Shown here: piece by piece, positions 54,924-63,032 of the stretch
Layout: every line of letters starts with the position of its first letter
Numbering within the stretch: the stretch's first letter is position 1
Assembly: GCF_002222595.2 (NCBI RefSeq)
Contig: NZ_CP022413.2
Span: 2,503,501 to 2,567,500 of the forward strand
Length of the DNA stretch: 64,000 nucleotides
From: Blautia hansenii DSM 20583
Lineage (GTDB): Bacteria; Bacillota; Clostridia; Lachnospirales; Lachnospiraceae
Reading direction: 5' to 3'
Program-made: the position numbers and the translations under genes
The notes under the pieces: model-generated
Told to the model about the DNA's origin: nothing
The model's input: only the letters and a program-made list of their open reading frames with translations
Databases searched by the model: none

Positions 54924-56837
54924 TTAATTTAATTTTTCTATTTCATCCATCCAAATTCTTACATTTGCATCGCTTGGCATACGCAAATCTCCTCTCGGCG
55001 AAACAGATACACTTCCTACCTTTGGCCCATCCGGCAGACAGGAACGCTTAAATTGCTGTGAGAAAAATCTCCAATAGCACTTTCTCATCCATTTTAAAAT
55101 TTCTTCTTCTGTATAAATTCCCTCAAAGGTTTTCTTGGCAATACGGTAAATCTTAGAAGGTGAAAAATGAAAACGCAGCATATAATAAAGGAAAAAGTCG
55201 TGGAGCTCATAAGGTCCTACTAAATCTTCTGTTTTCTGTGCAATCTCCCCTTCCTTTGGAGGCAATAATTCCGGACTTACCGGCGTATCTAAAACATCTC
55301 TTAAAATTTCTGCAAGCTTTTCTTCTTGACAGGTATCCGCATAATGGCGTACCAAATGGCGAACCATGGTTTTCGGCACACCGCCGTTTACACCGTACAT
55401 AGACATGTGGTCTCCGTTATACGTAGCCCATCCAAGAGCCAGCTCTGAGAAATCTCCCGTTCCGATTACCATACCGCCCTGCTGATTTGCAATATCCATA
55501 ATCACCTGTGTCCGCTCTCTTGCCTGTGCATTTTCAAAGGTAACATCATGCACATTATAGTCATGACCGATATCCTCAAAATGCTGCAAAACAGCTTTTT
55601 TAATATCCACTTCCAAAAGCTCTGCCCCAAGACGTTTGGTAAGCTCACAGGCATTTGTATATGTTCTGTCCGTCGTTCCAAAACATGGCATAGTCACCGC
55701 GGTAATATTTTTTCTGTCCAGTCCCATAAAGTCCATGGCTCTTGCTGTAACCAGAAGTGCAAGAGTGGAGTCCAAACCGCCTGAAATACCAAGAACAGCA
55801 GATTTACATTTTGTATGCTCCATTCTTTTTTTCAGTCCCATTGCCTGTATTGTAAGAATTTCCTCACATCTTTTTGCTCTTTCTGTATCGCAGTCCGGCA
55901 CAAAAGGATTTTTTTCAAAATTGTTGTAAAGCTCTGTTTCTTCCATTGGTAAATGGAAAGAAATATGAAGGTGCTTCTCTCCTTTTTCCTCCAGCCATGT
56001 GGAAATTCTTCTTCTCTCTCCACGAAGCTTCTGAATATCCAATACGCCATAAACCGTTTCATTTTTAAATAACTGTGCTTCTGCAAGAAGACTGCCGTTT
56101 TCACAGATTAAATTCTGTCCTCCGAAAACCAAATCCTGCGTAGACTCACCGTTTCCGGCAGTGGCATACACATATCCGCATAAAAGTCTTGCGGACTGCC
56201 CTTTTATCAGGTCTCTGCGATATTCTGATTTTCCTGCAATTTCATCACTGGCTGATAAATTTACGATTACATTGGCTCCTGCCATGGCATGAAACAGTCC
56301 CGGTGATGCAGGTGTCCAGACATCCTCACAGATTTCTGCCGCAACACAAAGCTGAGGCATTTCCTCACATTCAAACAACACCTTACTTCCAAAGGAAACC
56401 ATTTTATCGCCTAATTTTATCTCGCCTTCTATGTCTCTGCCGGAAGTAAAATATCTTGCCTCGTAAAATTCCCCATAATTGGGAATACTGTGTTTTGGAA
56501 TAATTCCAAGAATTTCTCCTCTGTTAATTGCTGCCGCCGTATTATAAAGCTTCCCGCTATACTCCAAAGGAAGCCCTACAAAAATCAATCCTTCGGTGCC
56601 CTTTAATTCCTCTGCCAAAACCAAAAGCTGCTGTTTTGCTGACTGCAATAAAGTTTCATTAAAAAATAAATCATGGCAGGTATAGCCCGTAATACACAGC
56701 TCAGGAAAAACCAGAATTCTGGCTCCTGCTGCACTCATTTCCTTTGCCTTTTTTATAATTTCCTGTGTGTTATGGATGCAATCTGCCACTTCAATTTGCG
56801 GTGTTGCTGCTGCTACTTTTATGAAACCATCCTTCAT
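54924..56837 (-). CDS. nadE: NAD+ synthase, glutamine-hydrolysing
   Basis: This 637-aa two-domain enzyme makes NAD+ from deamido-NAD. The nitrilase-type glutaminase domain (about 1-290) has LVFPELCITGYTCHD (Glu), GIIPKHSIPNYGEFYE (Lys) and CVAAEICEDVWTP (Cys nucleophile). The synthetase domain has the P-loop LGISGGLDSTLALLV and VIGTGDFSELALGWATYNGDH. Its size matches the fused clostridial form. Confidence 0.96.
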   Translation of the reverse strand: MKDGFIKVAAATPQIEVADCIHNTQEIIKKAKEMSAAGARILVFPELCITGYTCHDLFFNETLLQSAKQQLLVLAEELKGTEGLIFVGLPLEYSGKLYNTAAAINRGEILGIIPKHSIPNYGEFYEARYFTSGRDIEGEIKLGDKMVSFGSKVLFECEEMPQLCVAAEICEDVWTPASPGLFHAMAGANVIVNLSASDEIAGKSEYRRDLIKGQSARLLCGYVYATAGNGESTQDLVFGGQNLICENGSLLAEAQLFKNETVYGVLDIQKLRGERRRISTWLEEKGEKHLHISFHLPMEETELYNNFEKNPFVPDCDTERAKRCEEILTIQAMGLKKRMEHTKCKSAVLGISGGLDSTLALLVTARAMDFMGLDRKNITAVTMPCFGTTDRTYTNACELTKRLGAELLEVDIKKAVLQHFEDIGHDYNVHDVTFENAQARERTQVIMDIANQQGGMVIGTGDFSELALGWATYNGDHMSMYGVNGGVPKTMVRHLVRHYADTCQEEKLAEILRDVLDTPVSPELLPPKEGEIAQKTEDLVGPYELHDFFLYYMLRFHFSPSKIYRIAKKTFEGIYTEEEILKWMRKCYWRFFSQQFKRSCLPDGPKVGSVSVSPRGDLRMPSDANVRIWMDEIEKLN

Positions 56838-56863
56838 TACTTACCACACCTTTCCTGCTTCTT

Positions 56864-57745
56864 TTATTTTCTGCACGCTTTTAAAATATTCTTTAATTCT
56901 TCTACTGTAAAAATATAATTCTTATTACAGAAATGGCAATTCATTTCAATTTCTTTTCCTTCGTCAATCAATTCCTGAATTTCTTTTCTTCCGATACTGA
57001 TTAAGGCTTTTTCCACTCGCTCTTTTGTGCAGTTACAATGGAACTGTGTCGGAACTTTTTCGTTAATTTCCAAATCAAATCCTGCAAGAAGTGTTTCCAG
57101 AAGACTTTCCGGTGTATGACCTTTTTCCAACAACTCTGTTACAGAAGTTACATTTTTTAAATTTTCTTCTAATTTTTCAATTACTGCTTCTTCTGTAAAC
57201 GGCATAAGCTGAATAATAAAGCCCCCTGCCTGCTTCACTGTATTGTCCTTTTCCATAAGAACACCCAGTCCTACAGAAGACGGAACCTGTTCACTGGTGG
57301 CAAAATAGTACGTTAAATCCTCTGCAATTTCACTGGTCTGTAAAACAGTTTGCCCTACATACGGCTCTTTTAATCCCATATCCTTAATAACATTCATAAA
57401 ACCTACGCCTACTGCGCCTGCAACATCTAATTTACCTTTTTCATTGGCATGGATAACCACATTTGGATTACCTACATAACCCTTTACATTTCCTTTTGAG
57501 TCTGCCGTCACCGTCATTCCGTTTAAAGGACCTCCTGCTTTTACCTGCAAGGTTAAAAGGTCTTTCTCACCTTTCATCATAATTCCCATCATAGAACCTG
57601 CTGTTAAAAGACGTCCCAGTGCAGCCGTTGCCACAGGGCTGGTATTGTGCGCTGCTCTGGCAAATTCTACCATTTCTCTTGTTGTAGCGGCAAACGCTCG
57701 AATTTGGCTGTTCGCTGCGGTAGCTCTTACAATATAATCTTTCAT
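56864..57745 (-). CDS. hslO: Redox-regulated chaperone Hsp33
   Basis: Hsp33 (293 aa) becomes an active holdase when its zinc cysteines oxidise. The four are visible: FHCNCTKERV (CxC) and MNCHFCNKNY (CxxC) at the C-terminus. The N-terminal RATAANSQIRAFAATTREMV and GPLNGMTVTADSKGNVKGYV are typical. It lies between nadE and a methyltransferase. Confidence 0.96.
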   Translation of the reverse strand: MKDYIVRATAANSQIRAFAATTREMVEFARAAHNTSPVATAALGRLLTAGSMMGIMMKGEKDLLTLQVKAGGPLNGMTVTADSKGNVKGYVGNPNVVIHANEKGKLDVAGAVGVGFMNVIKDMGLKEPYVGQTVLQTSEIAEDLTYYFATSEQVPSSVGLGVLMEKDNTVKQAGGFIIQLMPFTEEAVIEKLEENLKNVTSVTELLEKGHTPESLLETLLAGFDLEINEKVPTQFHCNCTKERVEKALISIGRKEIQELIDEGKEIEMNCHFCNKNYIFTVEELKNILKACRK

Positions 57746-57749
57746 ATTT

Positions 57750-58529
57750 CTATTTCTCCTGTTTTCTTCTTTTCCCTTTTTCTCTTGCTATAATATATAC
57801 TCTCTCACTGACTGCTCTTGGAGGTCGATGAGTCAAGGCATCATATACAGCTACAAACTCCATACCTGCCTTTGCCAGAAGATTTTTTACTTCTTCTATA
57901 TCATAAGCTCTCTGATAATGAATTTCCTCATACTTTCTGTATATATTTTTTCCTGCTTCTTCTTCCGGAATAAACAGCGTCAAATCATATTCATTTATCT
58001 GTTCTTCACAATCATAATAATTATCCCAGATAAAGCTGGCAGTGTCCCTGTTTTCTGCAATGGTACACTCTCCTAAAATTTCTTCATATTTGTATTTGGT
58101 ATTCATATCAAAGATAAATACTCCGCCGGGATCAAGATAATTATTGACCAGTTGAAATACTTTAAGCAAATCATCCGGTTCAATAATATAATTCATACTG
58201 TCACATATAGAAACAACAGCACGCACTGTTCCGTACAATTCAAAGGAACGCATATCCTGTAAAAGGTACAAAATATCTTCTTTTATTTTTCCTTCTTTTT
58301 CAAGAGCAATTTCCAGCATATCGGGAGAATTATCAATTCCTATCATATCATAGCCTGCTCTTGATAAAAGTCTTGTGGCTTTCCCTGTACCACATCCTAA
58401 TTCTAAGACTAATCCATCCTGTACACCATATTCCTGTAACAGACCGATTAAATATCTACACCATTCTCTGTATGGAATGTTATCCATGAACATATCATAC
58501 ACGCTGGCAAAACTTTCATAAGAACTCAT
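57750..58529 (-). CDS. Class I SAM-dependent methyltransferase
   Basis: This 259-aa protein has motif I LVLELGCGTGKATRLLSRAG, then IGIDNSPDMLEIA and the acidic VVSICDSMNYI segment. No target-recognition domain is evident, so it is probably a small-molecule methyltransferase. It ends 4 nt before hslO, so the two are co-transcribed. Confidence 0.9.
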   Translation of the reverse strand: MSSYESFASVYDMFMDNIPYREWCRYLIGLLQEYGVQDGLVLELGCGTGKATRLLSRAGYDMIGIDNSPDMLEIALEKEGKIKEDILYLLQDMRSFELYGTVRAVVSICDSMNYIIEPDDLLKVFQLVNNYLDPGGVFIFDMNTKYKYEEILGECTIAENRDTASFIWDNYYDCEEQINEYDLTLFIPEEEAGKNIYRKYEEIHYQRAYDIEEVKNLLAKAGMEFVAVYDALTHRPPRAVSERVYIIAREKGKRRKQEK

Positions 58530-58661
58530 TTTTGTTCTCCTTTACTTTCCTAATCTCTTTATACTATCATGAACTGAAACACCTTGCAACTGTTGAAGCA
58601 CTATGTGTATCATGTTATCACGGATTTTATACATTGGCTTAACAAGTTTCCTTCTAAGCGG

Positions 58662-58690
58662 TTGTAAGTCTTTTTTCCATCTGCTATACT
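58662..58690 (+). promoter_or_regulatory. Sigma-A promoter of the Rpn-type gene
   Basis: TTGTAA (58662-58667) and TATACT (58685-58690) are 17 nt apart; the ATG follows 38 nt later. Confidence 0.75.
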
Positions 58691-58728
58691 TTACTTTATA
58701 GAATTCCTCTGTAAAGTGGAGGAAAAAT

Positions 58729-59619
58729 ATGAATACACCATTAAAAGATCTTACAATCAAAAATAATTTTATGTTTGCAGCAGTAATGTCAGACGAAGAA
58801 AACTGCAAAGGTTTTCTGGAACGTGCTCTCCCTATTAAAATCGAACACGTAGAAATCAGTACAGAAAAAAATATCATTTATCATCCTGAATATAAAGGTG
58901 TACGACTGGATGTGTATGCGAAAGATGAAAAGAATACCCGTTATAATATAGAAATGCAGGTATTAAAACAACCTGATTTAGGACGCAGAAGCCGTTATTA
59001 CCAAAGTCAGATGGATATGGAGCTTTTGGCAAAGGGGTGTGAATATATAGAACTTCCCGACAGCTACGTGATTTTTCTCTGTGATTTTGATCCTTTTGGT
59101 GAAGGGAAATATCGGTATACTTTTCGAAAGAGCTGTGAGGAAACGCAAAAAGCTTCACTAAAAGATGGACAATGTATTATGTTTTTAAACACTCGTGGAG
59201 AAAATGCAGAAGATGTACCGAAAGAGCTGGTTTCTTTTCTGAAGTTCGTACATGCAGACTTAAAAGAGAGTCAGGAGGACTTTGAGGATGATTATGTAAG
59301 ACAAGTACAAAAATCAGTTACCCATATTAAAGGAAACAGGAAAATGGAGGAAAAATTTATGCTTTTGGAAGAATTGCTGAAAGATGAACGTAAAGAAGGC
59401 ATAAAAGAAGGTATCCAAAAAGGTCGACAAAAGGGACTTCAAGAAGGACAGGTAAAAATGGCTACGGAAATGCTTCAGATGACCTTACGCAAATTTGGAC
59501 AATTACCAAACAGCCTTTTAAAAACTTTACAAGAACAGGAAGATATCGAAATACTAAAAAAATGGATGCAGACAGCATTAACTGTCCAGTCACTGGATGA
59601 ATTTATTTCTAAAATGTAA
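58729..59619 (+). CDS. Rpn-family PD-(D/E)XK nuclease
   Basis: This 296-aa protein is of the family annotated as recombination-promoting nuclease or 'putative transposase'. The active site is Asp61 (GVRLDVYA), then Glu75 and Gln77 in YNIEMQV, the D..ExQ form. Tyr-rich YYQSQMDMELL follows. The C-terminus has a charged KEGIKEGIQKGRQKG linker repeat typical of the family. AGGAGG-type GGAGGAAAA precedes the ATG. It may act on phage or foreign DNA; no terminal repeats mark it as an insertion sequence. Confidence 0.88.
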   Translation: MNTPLKDLTIKNNFMFAAVMSDEENCKGFLERALPIKIEHVEISTEKNIIYHPEYKGVRLDVYAKDEKNTRYNIEMQVLKQPDLGRRSRYYQSQMDMELLAKGCEYIELPDSYVIFLCDFDPFGEGKYRYTFRKSCEETQKASLKDGQCIMFLNTRGENAEDVPKELVSFLKFVHADLKESQEDFEDDYVRQVQKSVTHIKGNRKMEEKFMLLEELLKDERKEGIKEGIQKGRQKGLQEGQVKMATEMLQMTLRKFGQLPNSLLKTLQEQEDIEILKKWMQTALTVQSLDEFISKM

Positions 59620-59657
59620 TACTTAAATAATCTCTAATACCAAAACAATTCAAAATA

Positions 59658-59691
59658 CCCGCAAACATTGATTATTTGCAAAGTTTGCGGG
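59658..59691 (+). terminator. Probable terminator after the Rpn-type gene
   Basis: CCCGCAAAC and GTTTGCGGG pair perfectly around a 16-nt loop. The following stretch is not strongly U-rich. Confidence 0.45.
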
Positions 59692-59754
59692 CAACTCTAA
59701 ACTTTTCAATGCCGTTTCAGGCAAAATTTCAAAAAATACAGAGGAATTCTATTG

Positions 59755-59783
59755 TTGTATCCTTTTCTTTTTTGTTATATACT
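59755..59783 (+). promoter_or_regulatory. Sigma-A promoter of the hicB-like gene
   Basis: TTGTAT (59755-59760) and TATACT (59778-59783) are 17 nt apart, with AGAAGGGAG before the start codon. Confidence 0.7.
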
Positions 59784-59819
59784 TTTCTTATCTTGTTTTA
59801 AATTAGAAGGGAGATTATT

Positions 59820-60098
59820 ATGAAATTTATATATCCTGCTGTTTTCAGCAAAACAGATGATGGAAGTTATCAGGGATATTTTCCTGATTTAGAATGTTGC
59901 TATGCAAAAGGAGATACCTTAGAAGATGCGGTTGATGATGCCAATGAAGCTGCTTACAACTGGATTAGCCTTGAGCTTTCTGAGGAAGATTGCTCCTTAC
60001 CTTCCGTTTCCGATATCAGTGATATGAACTTAAAAGAAGGTGATATTGTAAGAAATATTTCCGTAAATATTCGCTTTTATGAAGGATGGGACGAATAA
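59820..60098 (+). CDS. Solitary HicB-family protein
   Basis: This 92-aa protein has the HicB partial RNase-H-like fold: KFIYPAVFSKTDDGSYQGYFPDL, then CYAKGDTLEDAVDDANEAAYNWI. No DNA-binding domain follows the core, and no HicA toxin frame lies on either side before terminators. It may be an orphan antitoxin or have another role. Confidence 0.85.
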   Translation: MKFIYPAVFSKTDDGSYQGYFPDLECCYAKGDTLEDAVDDANEAAYNWISLELSEEDCSLPSVSDISDMNLKEGDIVRNISVNIRFYEGWDE

Positions 60099-60124
60099 AA
60101 TTTAAAAAAATAATCTACATTGTT

Positions 60125-60156
60125 AAAGGAGACTGTTTCACACCACAGTCTCCTTT
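60125..60156. terminator. Bidirectional terminator
   Basis: AAAGGAGACTGT and ACAGTCTCCTTT pair perfectly around an 8-nt loop, with a T-run after. It separates the plus-strand hicB-like gene from the minus-strand permease gene. Confidence 0.9.
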
Positions 60157-60162
60157 TTCTTA

Positions 60163-62178
60163 TCATATCTTTTCACCCCTTATTATTCTCAAAGAACACA
60201 ACTGAGCAATCAGAAAATATCCTCCGTAGAAAAGCAACACTAAAATTACTGCTGCAGTAAGCCCCGGTAAAATACTCTGTTCTCCGTAGATAGAAAGCAA
60301 CTGATTACATACTTGAATACCAAAACCAGAATGAATACCTGCCACTAAAACAGGCAAACCAAAAAACATACTGTTTTGTTTCCATACAACGCCTCTGATT
60401 TTTCTTTCTTCACATCCCAGTTTTCTCAAAATTTCGTATTTATCTTTGCTGTCTGCCGCATCAGAAAGCACTTTTAAGGATAAAATCGCCGCTCCTGACA
60501 ACAAAAAGCTAATCCCCAGATACATCCCTAAGAAAATATACATGGCACTTGTACCAATACTGTCATCAATAATATTAGAACGTGTGGCAGTAACAACCGG
60601 ATAAGTAACTTCCCATGAATTTTTCATATTGTTGGAAATCTGCTCATCCACCATAGTTCTGAATTTTTTACTGTCATTTTTATAATTAGCAGCAATATAA
60701 TTGCAGTATTTTTTACATTGCGATAAATCTGCTTCATCGGGAAGAAGTACAATCCCCATATTGTATTTGTCATAATTCATCATGACAAATCCGTCCTGAC
60801 AAACCATTTCTTTTGCACGGTATGTCTTTCCCTGAAAACTAATCTCCTGATTTTCTTTCAATCCGCTGTTAAACAATTTCACAGAACCCTCTTGATTTGC
60901 CACAATCAAATATTCGTCTTCCTTCAGGCTATATGTCTTTTTGTTGTACATCTTGGCAAATTTATTATAATCGCCTACTTTCATGACTTCCACCGGAGCA
61001 TTGGCAAATTCTTCTCCATAAAACTCCGCATTCTCCAGCAAATAATCTCCTAAAACCGCTGCATTTGTAATTTCCTCACTTTGGAGAGAATATGCTTCCG
61101 TAATATCACAAAAAGCATCCATAGATATTTTCTTTTCTTCAAATACATCCTCAATGGTCTTGTGATCTTCTATCACAACTTTTTCCATAGAAATGTCCAT
61201 AGGCGCCATCTCATCTACTAATTTATCCTTGTAAGCCTTTCTGGTAAACACAGACGTAATAATACAAAGACTCATGAAAAGCAAGAGACAGATAATCGTT
61301 GCAGATGCTACCATAGAATTTAATTTATTAGAAATCTCTCCTACGGCAAAAGAATTTAATCCTTTATAGTATACCTTTGACACTTTCCCTGCCATTGCTG
61401 CAAAAAATCCGGAAACAGACCAAAACACCAGAAAGGTTCCAATAATTCCCAGAATAATCTGCGTAAACACATCTACTTCCGTAGTAAGAGCTTGTGCATT
61501 GCCTGTTACATTATAATAAGCATATCCTAAAATCACCCATGCCAAAACGAAAACCAAAACACTGAGAATTGGGTTTTTTAAGAAATTTTTCTCTTTTTTC
61601 TTTTCAGCAGTCAGAAAACGAATAAGTCTGGCACGACTGATTTCCCATGTATTCAAAATCATCACTACAATATAAATCACGAAAAAGTACAGCACAGATT
61701 TCACAATCGCTTTTCCCGACACTGTAAATACGAATTTCGATAAATCTGCCTCAAAAATTTTCGATACAAAAAGAGACATAAACTGAGAAAATCCAATTCC
61801 CACTAAAAGCCCCACACCCAGTGAAATAATTCCCATAAAAACCGTTTCTATCCACAACATTCCTGAAATCTGTGTTTTTTTCATTCCTAGTGTCAGGTAA
61901 ACAGCAAATTCTTTTTTTCTTTTTTTCAGCATAAATCGGCTGGCATATACAATCAAATATCCTAAAATAAAAGATACAAAGATACTGACAGCCTCTAAGG
62001 CGCTGTTCATCATGTCAATAATTTCCGCCTTTGCCTTTGTCACTTCCATCATAGCTGTTTGGGTTTCAATAGCATTAAAGATATAAAAAACTGCCACACC
62101 TAAAATCAACGTAAAAAAATACACCGAATAATCCCGAATACTCTTCTTAAAATTCTTTCTGGAAAGATTAAACAACAT
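60163..62178 (-). CDS. Bce-type ABC transporter permease (FtsX family)
   Basis: This 671-aa protein has about ten membrane helices, with a large extracellular domain of roughly 200 residues between helices 7 and 8 (about 310-530). This is the BceB layout used to sense and detoxify cell-wall-active peptides. VSIFVSFILGYLIVYASRFML and KKRKKEFAVYLTLGMKK are typical. It overlaps the ATPase by 11 nt. Bacitracin-like or lantibiotic substrates are inferred from the family. Confidence 0.92.
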   Translation of the reverse strand: MLFNLSRKNFKKSIRDYSVYFFTLILGVAVFYIFNAIETQTAMMEVTKAKAEIIDMMNSALEAVSIFVSFILGYLIVYASRFMLKKRKKEFAVYLTLGMKKTQISGMLWIETVFMGIISLGVGLLVGIGFSQFMSLFVSKIFEADLSKFVFTVSGKAIVKSVLYFFVIYIVVMILNTWEISRARLIRFLTAEKKKEKNFLKNPILSVLVFVLAWVILGYAYYNVTGNAQALTTEVDVFTQIILGIIGTFLVFWSVSGFFAAMAGKVSKVYYKGLNSFAVGEISNKLNSMVASATIICLLLFMSLCIITSVFTRKAYKDKLVDEMAPMDISMEKVVIEDHKTIEDVFEEKKISMDAFCDITEAYSLQSEEITNAAVLGDYLLENAEFYGEEFANAPVEVMKVGDYNKFAKMYNKKTYSLKEDEYLIVANQEGSVKLFNSGLKENQEISFQGKTYRAKEMVCQDGFVMMNYDKYNMGIVLLPDEADLSQCKKYCNYIAANYKNDSKKFRTMVDEQISNNMKNSWEVTYPVVTATRSNIIDDSIGTSAMYIFLGMYLGISFLLSGAAILSLKVLSDAADSKDKYEILRKLGCEERKIRGVVWKQNSMFFGLPVLVAGIHSGFGIQVCNQLLSIYGEQSILPGLTAAVILVLLFYGGYFLIAQLCSLRIIRGEKI

Positions 62179-62935
62179 GATTTAAGTCACCTCCCAGAAG
62201 TGAAATCACATGAATAATTTCATTAAAAAATTCTTTCCTGTCGTTGTTTCCTTTTCTCAGCTCATGAAACAGCTTACCATCTTTCATAAACAGAACACGT
62301 TTTGCATAACTTGCTGAAAAAGCATCATGGGTTACCATTAAAATCGTAGCCTGCAGCGCCTCGTTCATATATTGAAGACTGCTAAGAAACATACCTGCAC
62401 TTTGAGAATCCAATGCCCCTGTGGGTTCATCGGCTAAAATCAAAGAAGGCTCTGTTACCATTGCTCTTGCACAGGCAATTCTTTGACGTTGACCACCTGA
62501 CATTTCATAAGGATATTTTTTTAAGGTTTCTTCTACATTGAGTTTTTCACTGATCTCTCTGACTTTTTTCTTGATTTCATCTGGTTTTTTCCCTTGTATC
62601 TGAAGAGCAAGCGCAATATTATCAAAGGCATTTAAAGTATCTAAAAGATTAAAATCCTGAAAAATAAATCCCAACTGCTCTCTTCGAAACTTCATTAATG
62701 CATTGCCTTTTAGTTTTGTAATATCCTGTCCTTTCAGCAAAACATGACCGCTTGTTACCTTATCAATAGTAGAAATACAGTTTAAAAGTGTTGTTTTTCC
62801 AGAGCCGCTGGCCCCCATAATTGCTGTAAATTCTCCTTTATTTACCTGAAAGCTAATATCATTTACTGCCTTCGTAAGGCTTGTTTTATTACCATAAAAT
62901 TTCACCAGATTTTGAACTTCTAATAATGTTTCCAT
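62168..62935 (-). CDS. Bce-type ABC transporter ATP-binding protein
   Basis: This 255-aa ATPase of the MacB/LolD/BceA type has Walker A AIMGASGSGKTTLLNCIST, signature YEMSGGQRQRIACARAM, Walker B LILADEPTGALDSQ and ILMVTHDAFSASYAKRV. It is first in the transporter operon, behind an operator-like palindrome. Confidence 0.95.
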   Translation of the reverse strand: METLLEVQNLVKFYGNKTSLTKAVNDISFQVNKGEFTAIMGASGSGKTTLLNCISTIDKVTSGHVLLKGQDITKLKGNALMKFRREQLGFIFQDFNLLDTLNAFDNIALALQIQGKKPDEIKKKVREISEKLNVEETLKKYPYEMSGGQRQRIACARAMVTEPSLILADEPTGALDSQSAGMFLSSLQYMNEALQATILMVTHDAFSASYAKRVLFMKDGKLFHELRKGNNDRKEFFNEIIHVISLLGGDLNHVV

Positions 62936-62965
62936 GTCATACCTCCAATTTATTTTTCAAGTATC

Positions 62966-63007
62966 ATTATAGTTTTTTTATCTTATACAAACCATTTTTT
63001 TGTATAA
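62966..63007 (-). promoter_or_regulatory. Response-regulator operator and promoter of the Bce-type transporter
   Basis: The palindrome TTATACAA (62983-62990) / TTGTATAA (63000-63007) has a 9-bp spacer. A consensus -10 TATAAT lies at 62966-62971, while the position 17 nt upstream (62989-62994) is a poor -35 inside the palindrome. That arrangement suits a promoter that needs an activator, as with BceR/GraR-type regulators, whose sites contain ACAAA/TTTGT halves. Confidence 0.65.
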
Positions 63008-63010
63008 AAT

Positions 63011-63032
63011 AACCTTACATTACTGTAAGGTT
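63011..63032 (-). terminator. Terminator after the histidine kinase gene
   Basis: AACCTTACA and TGTAAGGTT pair over 9 bp around a 4-nt loop, followed by ATTTTA. It starts at the kinase stop codon. Confidence 0.65.

Noticed and set aside
58542..58877. 111-aa minus-strand frame
   Set aside because: It overlaps the start of the Rpn-type gene and its promoter; no ribosome site.
58729..59619. Insertion sequence
   Set aside because: The Rpn-type gene is often labelled a transposase, but no terminal inverted repeats or target duplications flank it, and it has an ordinary promoter.
59620..59819. HicA toxin gene next to the hicB-like gene
   Set aside because: The gap holds a hairpin and a promoter only; no frame of HicA size with its conserved His-containing motif is present.
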